In this document: piece after piece, positions 54,001-58,010 of the stretch
Layout of the letters: every line of letters begins with the position of its first letter
Position numbering within the stretch: position 1 is the first letter of the stretch
Assembly (NCBI GenBank): GCA_018907035.1
Contig: JACCIC010000228.1
Location: 371,001-435,000 of the forward strand
Length of the DNA: 64,000 nucleotides
Direction of reading: 5' to 3'
Origin: Sycobia sp. Sy_11
Taxonomy: Eukaryota; Arthropoda; Insecta; Hymenoptera; Epichrysomallidae
Position numbers and translations under genes: made by a program
Notes under the pieces: model-generated
Databases searched by the model: none
What the model was told of the DNA's origin: nothing
What the model saw: only the letters and a program-made list of their open reading frames with translations

Positions 54001-57000
54001 TGATGAGAAAGCTCGTGACGACAGGTTCAGAGCCCGAGATATAATCATCAATGATATTGATGTTGTGTATTATCAAAAGATTGTAAATCTAAAGTCTCCT
54101 AGAGAGATACTTTAGAGATTAAAGGAGCATAAAAGGCTCGAGACTAAAACTACACGTATATCGGCTCGGAGAGCGTTATACATAATAAAGTACAATCCTT
54201 CTAAGGAGCGTGCTGTAGAGTTCTGGGATAAATTCGAGGACAGAGTCCGAATTTCTGAGAGTGTGCCTAATGCACACAAATTGTCTGAAAAAGCAAAAAG
54301 AGATATGTTTGTGCAAGCAATCACAGACGCAGTGCCTGAAGTGACTCTCGCAGAGGTTCTAAGCCTCGAGTCAACAGGCAAAGAAATGACTTATGAGGCA
54401 TTAAAACATTTTATTTTACAGAAAGAAGCACCGAAACCCACAGCTGAGCGGAGGGGAGATCAACTGATTGCTGAACACGGCGTTAAAAGAACCAATCGCA
54501 CACAATTCAGCCACAACCGCAGTAGCGGAGGAAGTACGGGTGGTAGGGACGACCGTGCTCTCAAGTGCCAAGCATGCGGCAAGTATGGGCGTGTTTTGAA
54601 AGTGTCTTTCACCGACGCTGATACAATGTTACATTTTTAACGAGTGGGGCAATCACATCGCTCGAGATTGTCCCAACAAACAGGCAAGCCCACAAAGAGA
54701 CCGTATGATCAAGGTCGACCTGAAGGGAATCTGGACAACCGGTTTAGCTTTGTCGAGAAAGAGGGCGAGAAAGAAAAGAGGGTGTACGGCCTATAATATG
54801 GAGAAAGAGGTCGGTGTCGAAGAAAATCGCGGAGCAGAGGGTGAGTTCACCAATTACTCAAAGTACAATGATTTATTACTGTGTGAATTTATAGCCGATT
54901 CAGGTGCTACGGAGTACTTCGCCGGATCTAAACTGATCCTCACAAATGTTAAGCCGATGGATTGTCGAATGTGATGCGCGAATAAAAATAAATTTTTAAA
55001 TATCAACACCGAAGGGACAGTTGAAACGCGTGCTGTAAATGGCAAAATTATTAAGCTGCCGGAGACCTTATACTTGAAGGACAAAGCGTGAAGTTAGCGT
55101 TTAACGGACAGACCATTGCAAATATTGCATGGTGACACTATGGGGCCTATTAAACCGGCGTCATCCAGAAGGACATAAATTTGTAATCATTTTGATAGAT
55201 GTCTATTCGACGGTAGCGTACGCGTACACAGTTAAAAGCAAGACCGAAGCAGGAATCTGCATAGAATCATGCATTAGAAAACTGAGAAACGCAATAGGGT
55301 AGGACGAAAAATTCTGCTATCTTCGCACAGATCAAGGTACGGAATTTACTAGTAGGGAGACCATATCTAAACTAGCGGAATTAGGCGCGGAATTACAACT
55401 CGCGTGTCCAGATACTCTGGAACATAACGGTGTTGCAGAAAGATTTACGAGAACGCTCGAAATAAAAGTATGTGCAATGATGTGCGATTCAGGACTATCT
55501 CTGACCAATTGGGATCTCGCGATAGATGCAGTTCGGCAAATTCATTAAGAAACCGCGAAATTCAGATCATAAGTTCGGCTTACGGGGTATTCGAGGTGTA
55601 ATTGTAGGTTATACACAAACCGGCTATAAGATATTCGTACCGAAGGAACGAAAAATGTATGAAACCAGACATCTCAAATCACTAGAACATACCGTCTACG
55701 GAGATGTGTTCGACAAAGAAAAGAACAGGCTATCCTTTGCGAAAAATCCGACAGAATCGCAAGATTCAGAGGAAAACAGCAACTCTCAAATGAAACATAA
55801 TCCGATAGCTAGGCGCGGTAGATTGAAGAAAATGAGATCAGCAATAGACATTATGTACTATAACAATGATAAAAGGATAGAGATATGCGACGAGGCTAGT
55901 TACATACTCATCGCGCCCATAAACAAAGATCCGATTAATAATCGCGAATCTGTTAGCTCTCCGAATAGCAAGGACTGGATAGAAGCGATAGAAAGCGAAA
56001 TAAAATCACTCGTAGACAAAAATTTGTTTAAAACCGTGAACAAAAGAGGGTTAATGTCTAACGACAAAAATCCCAAGATCTTAGATCTCTCAATCTCTCA
56101 AGGTAAGTTTTCAAAACTAAACTAAACGATAAAAACGAGATAAGATACAAAATTCGCCTTGTAATACGAGGTTTCAAAGATAAAAACGAGTATTCAGTTA
56201 GCGAGATTTATGCGCCAGTCTCTAGGTTGCCACTAGTTAGAGCATGCCTAGCAATAGCGAACTACCATAACTGGAAAATTCGTCAGCTCGACGTACAAAC
56301 CGCTTTCTTGTACGGGGAAGTCGAGGCGGATATTTACATGCATATACCAGAAGGAGTAAAATCGGATGAAAATAATAATCAGCTCTGGAAATTAAAACGT
56401 TCGCTATATGGCTTAATAGTCCTAAAAGACGGAATGTTAGTTGTCTGACTCAATAGATCCATGCTTGTTTGTCAAACGGACAGATGAAACCGTTTGTTTT
56501 GTACTCTTGTATGTGGATGATATCCTTGTCTCCAGCAATAGCAGAAAAGAAACCGGAGATATAACCGAGAAATTAGATGCGGAATTGATAATCAAGGATT
56601 TCGGAGAACCTCGCGAATTCCTAGGAATCAGGTTAGATCGCGTTCGGATGAAAAGAACTCTTAAATTGTCTCAGGACAAATTCGTGCGGAGCTTGCTAAT
56701 CAAATTCGGATTTGAAAGAACGCACCCCTTGGATAGACCAATATCTATAGGATATGCAAATGATCGATCGCGTAAAAGCAGAGAAAATAAAAATTGCGCA
56801 TTAGAAGCGATTCCGAATCGAATGTATCGTAAATTAGTAGGATCACTGTTATATTTAGCTAACTCGACTAGACCGGATATAACATACGCAGTAAATATTC
56901 TCTGTAGACATCAGATAAGTCCTACACAGGAGGACTGGAAGATGGCTTCTGGTGTTTGCAAATATCTGTCAGGATCGGTCGATAAAGGCCTCGTATACAA

Positions 57001-57932
57001 AGGTACTTCTGACAGGATGACGGCTTTCTCAGACGCCAGCCTTTTATGATAGATTGTAAGAATTCATTAACAACAAGCGGTCTAATTGTACGACTGTTCG
57101 GCGATGCAATCTTATGGAAAACAAAAAGAGAGCAAAGCGTCGCTCTGTCCACATGTCAATCAGAATATGTAGCAATGAGCGAAGCATGTCAAGAGATTTT
57201 GGCCATACACGACTCAATCAAATTTGTGATATCTAGGAGTTTAATGCCAGTCACCCTATATTGTGATAATCTGGCTGCCAACTCGTGCGCGGAAACGGAT
57301 GGCAATAACAGACTGAGACATATAATTGAACAAACGGACCACATTATCAAAGAATGCATTAAACGACATTATGTACAAATAGAATGAATCTGCTCCAAAA
57401 ATCAATTAGCAGATATATTTACTAAAGCTTTGAGCGCTCAGTTACATAATAAACTGAGCTCTTGAATAATGTCAGATGAAAAACAGATTTCTCTAATTGC
57501 AGGTTCGGAACCAGAAAGCTGAGATTGAAACCTGTGAGCAATATGAGTCTATTTTGGCCTTGACTAACACGTGTCCAACGGCAGCGACACCAAAAGAGTC
57601 TGCAGTAATTAAAGCCAACGTTGAGCGCGCGTTGTAATATATACAGGGAGATTCACCGAAGCATGCTGTATGGTGGTGAGAGGGAGTGTTGGTGTAGAGC
57701 ACCATCCATACAGACCATGAGATATGTGCGTATAGTAACTGTACATGTGGTACAGTATGTATGTGCGTATATGGCGCTGCGCGAGCGCCCTTTGAGAGAG
57801 AGTGGATAGTTAGTCGAGTGTAATCCCTTGTATAATTTAGACGCAGTTAATAAAGCTCTGAGATCACTGATTTATATTCTTTGTTTTACTTATTATAAAC
57901 TCTGCTTTATTTATTCCTTTTAGCATTGATTC

Positions 57933-58010
<78 letters not shown>

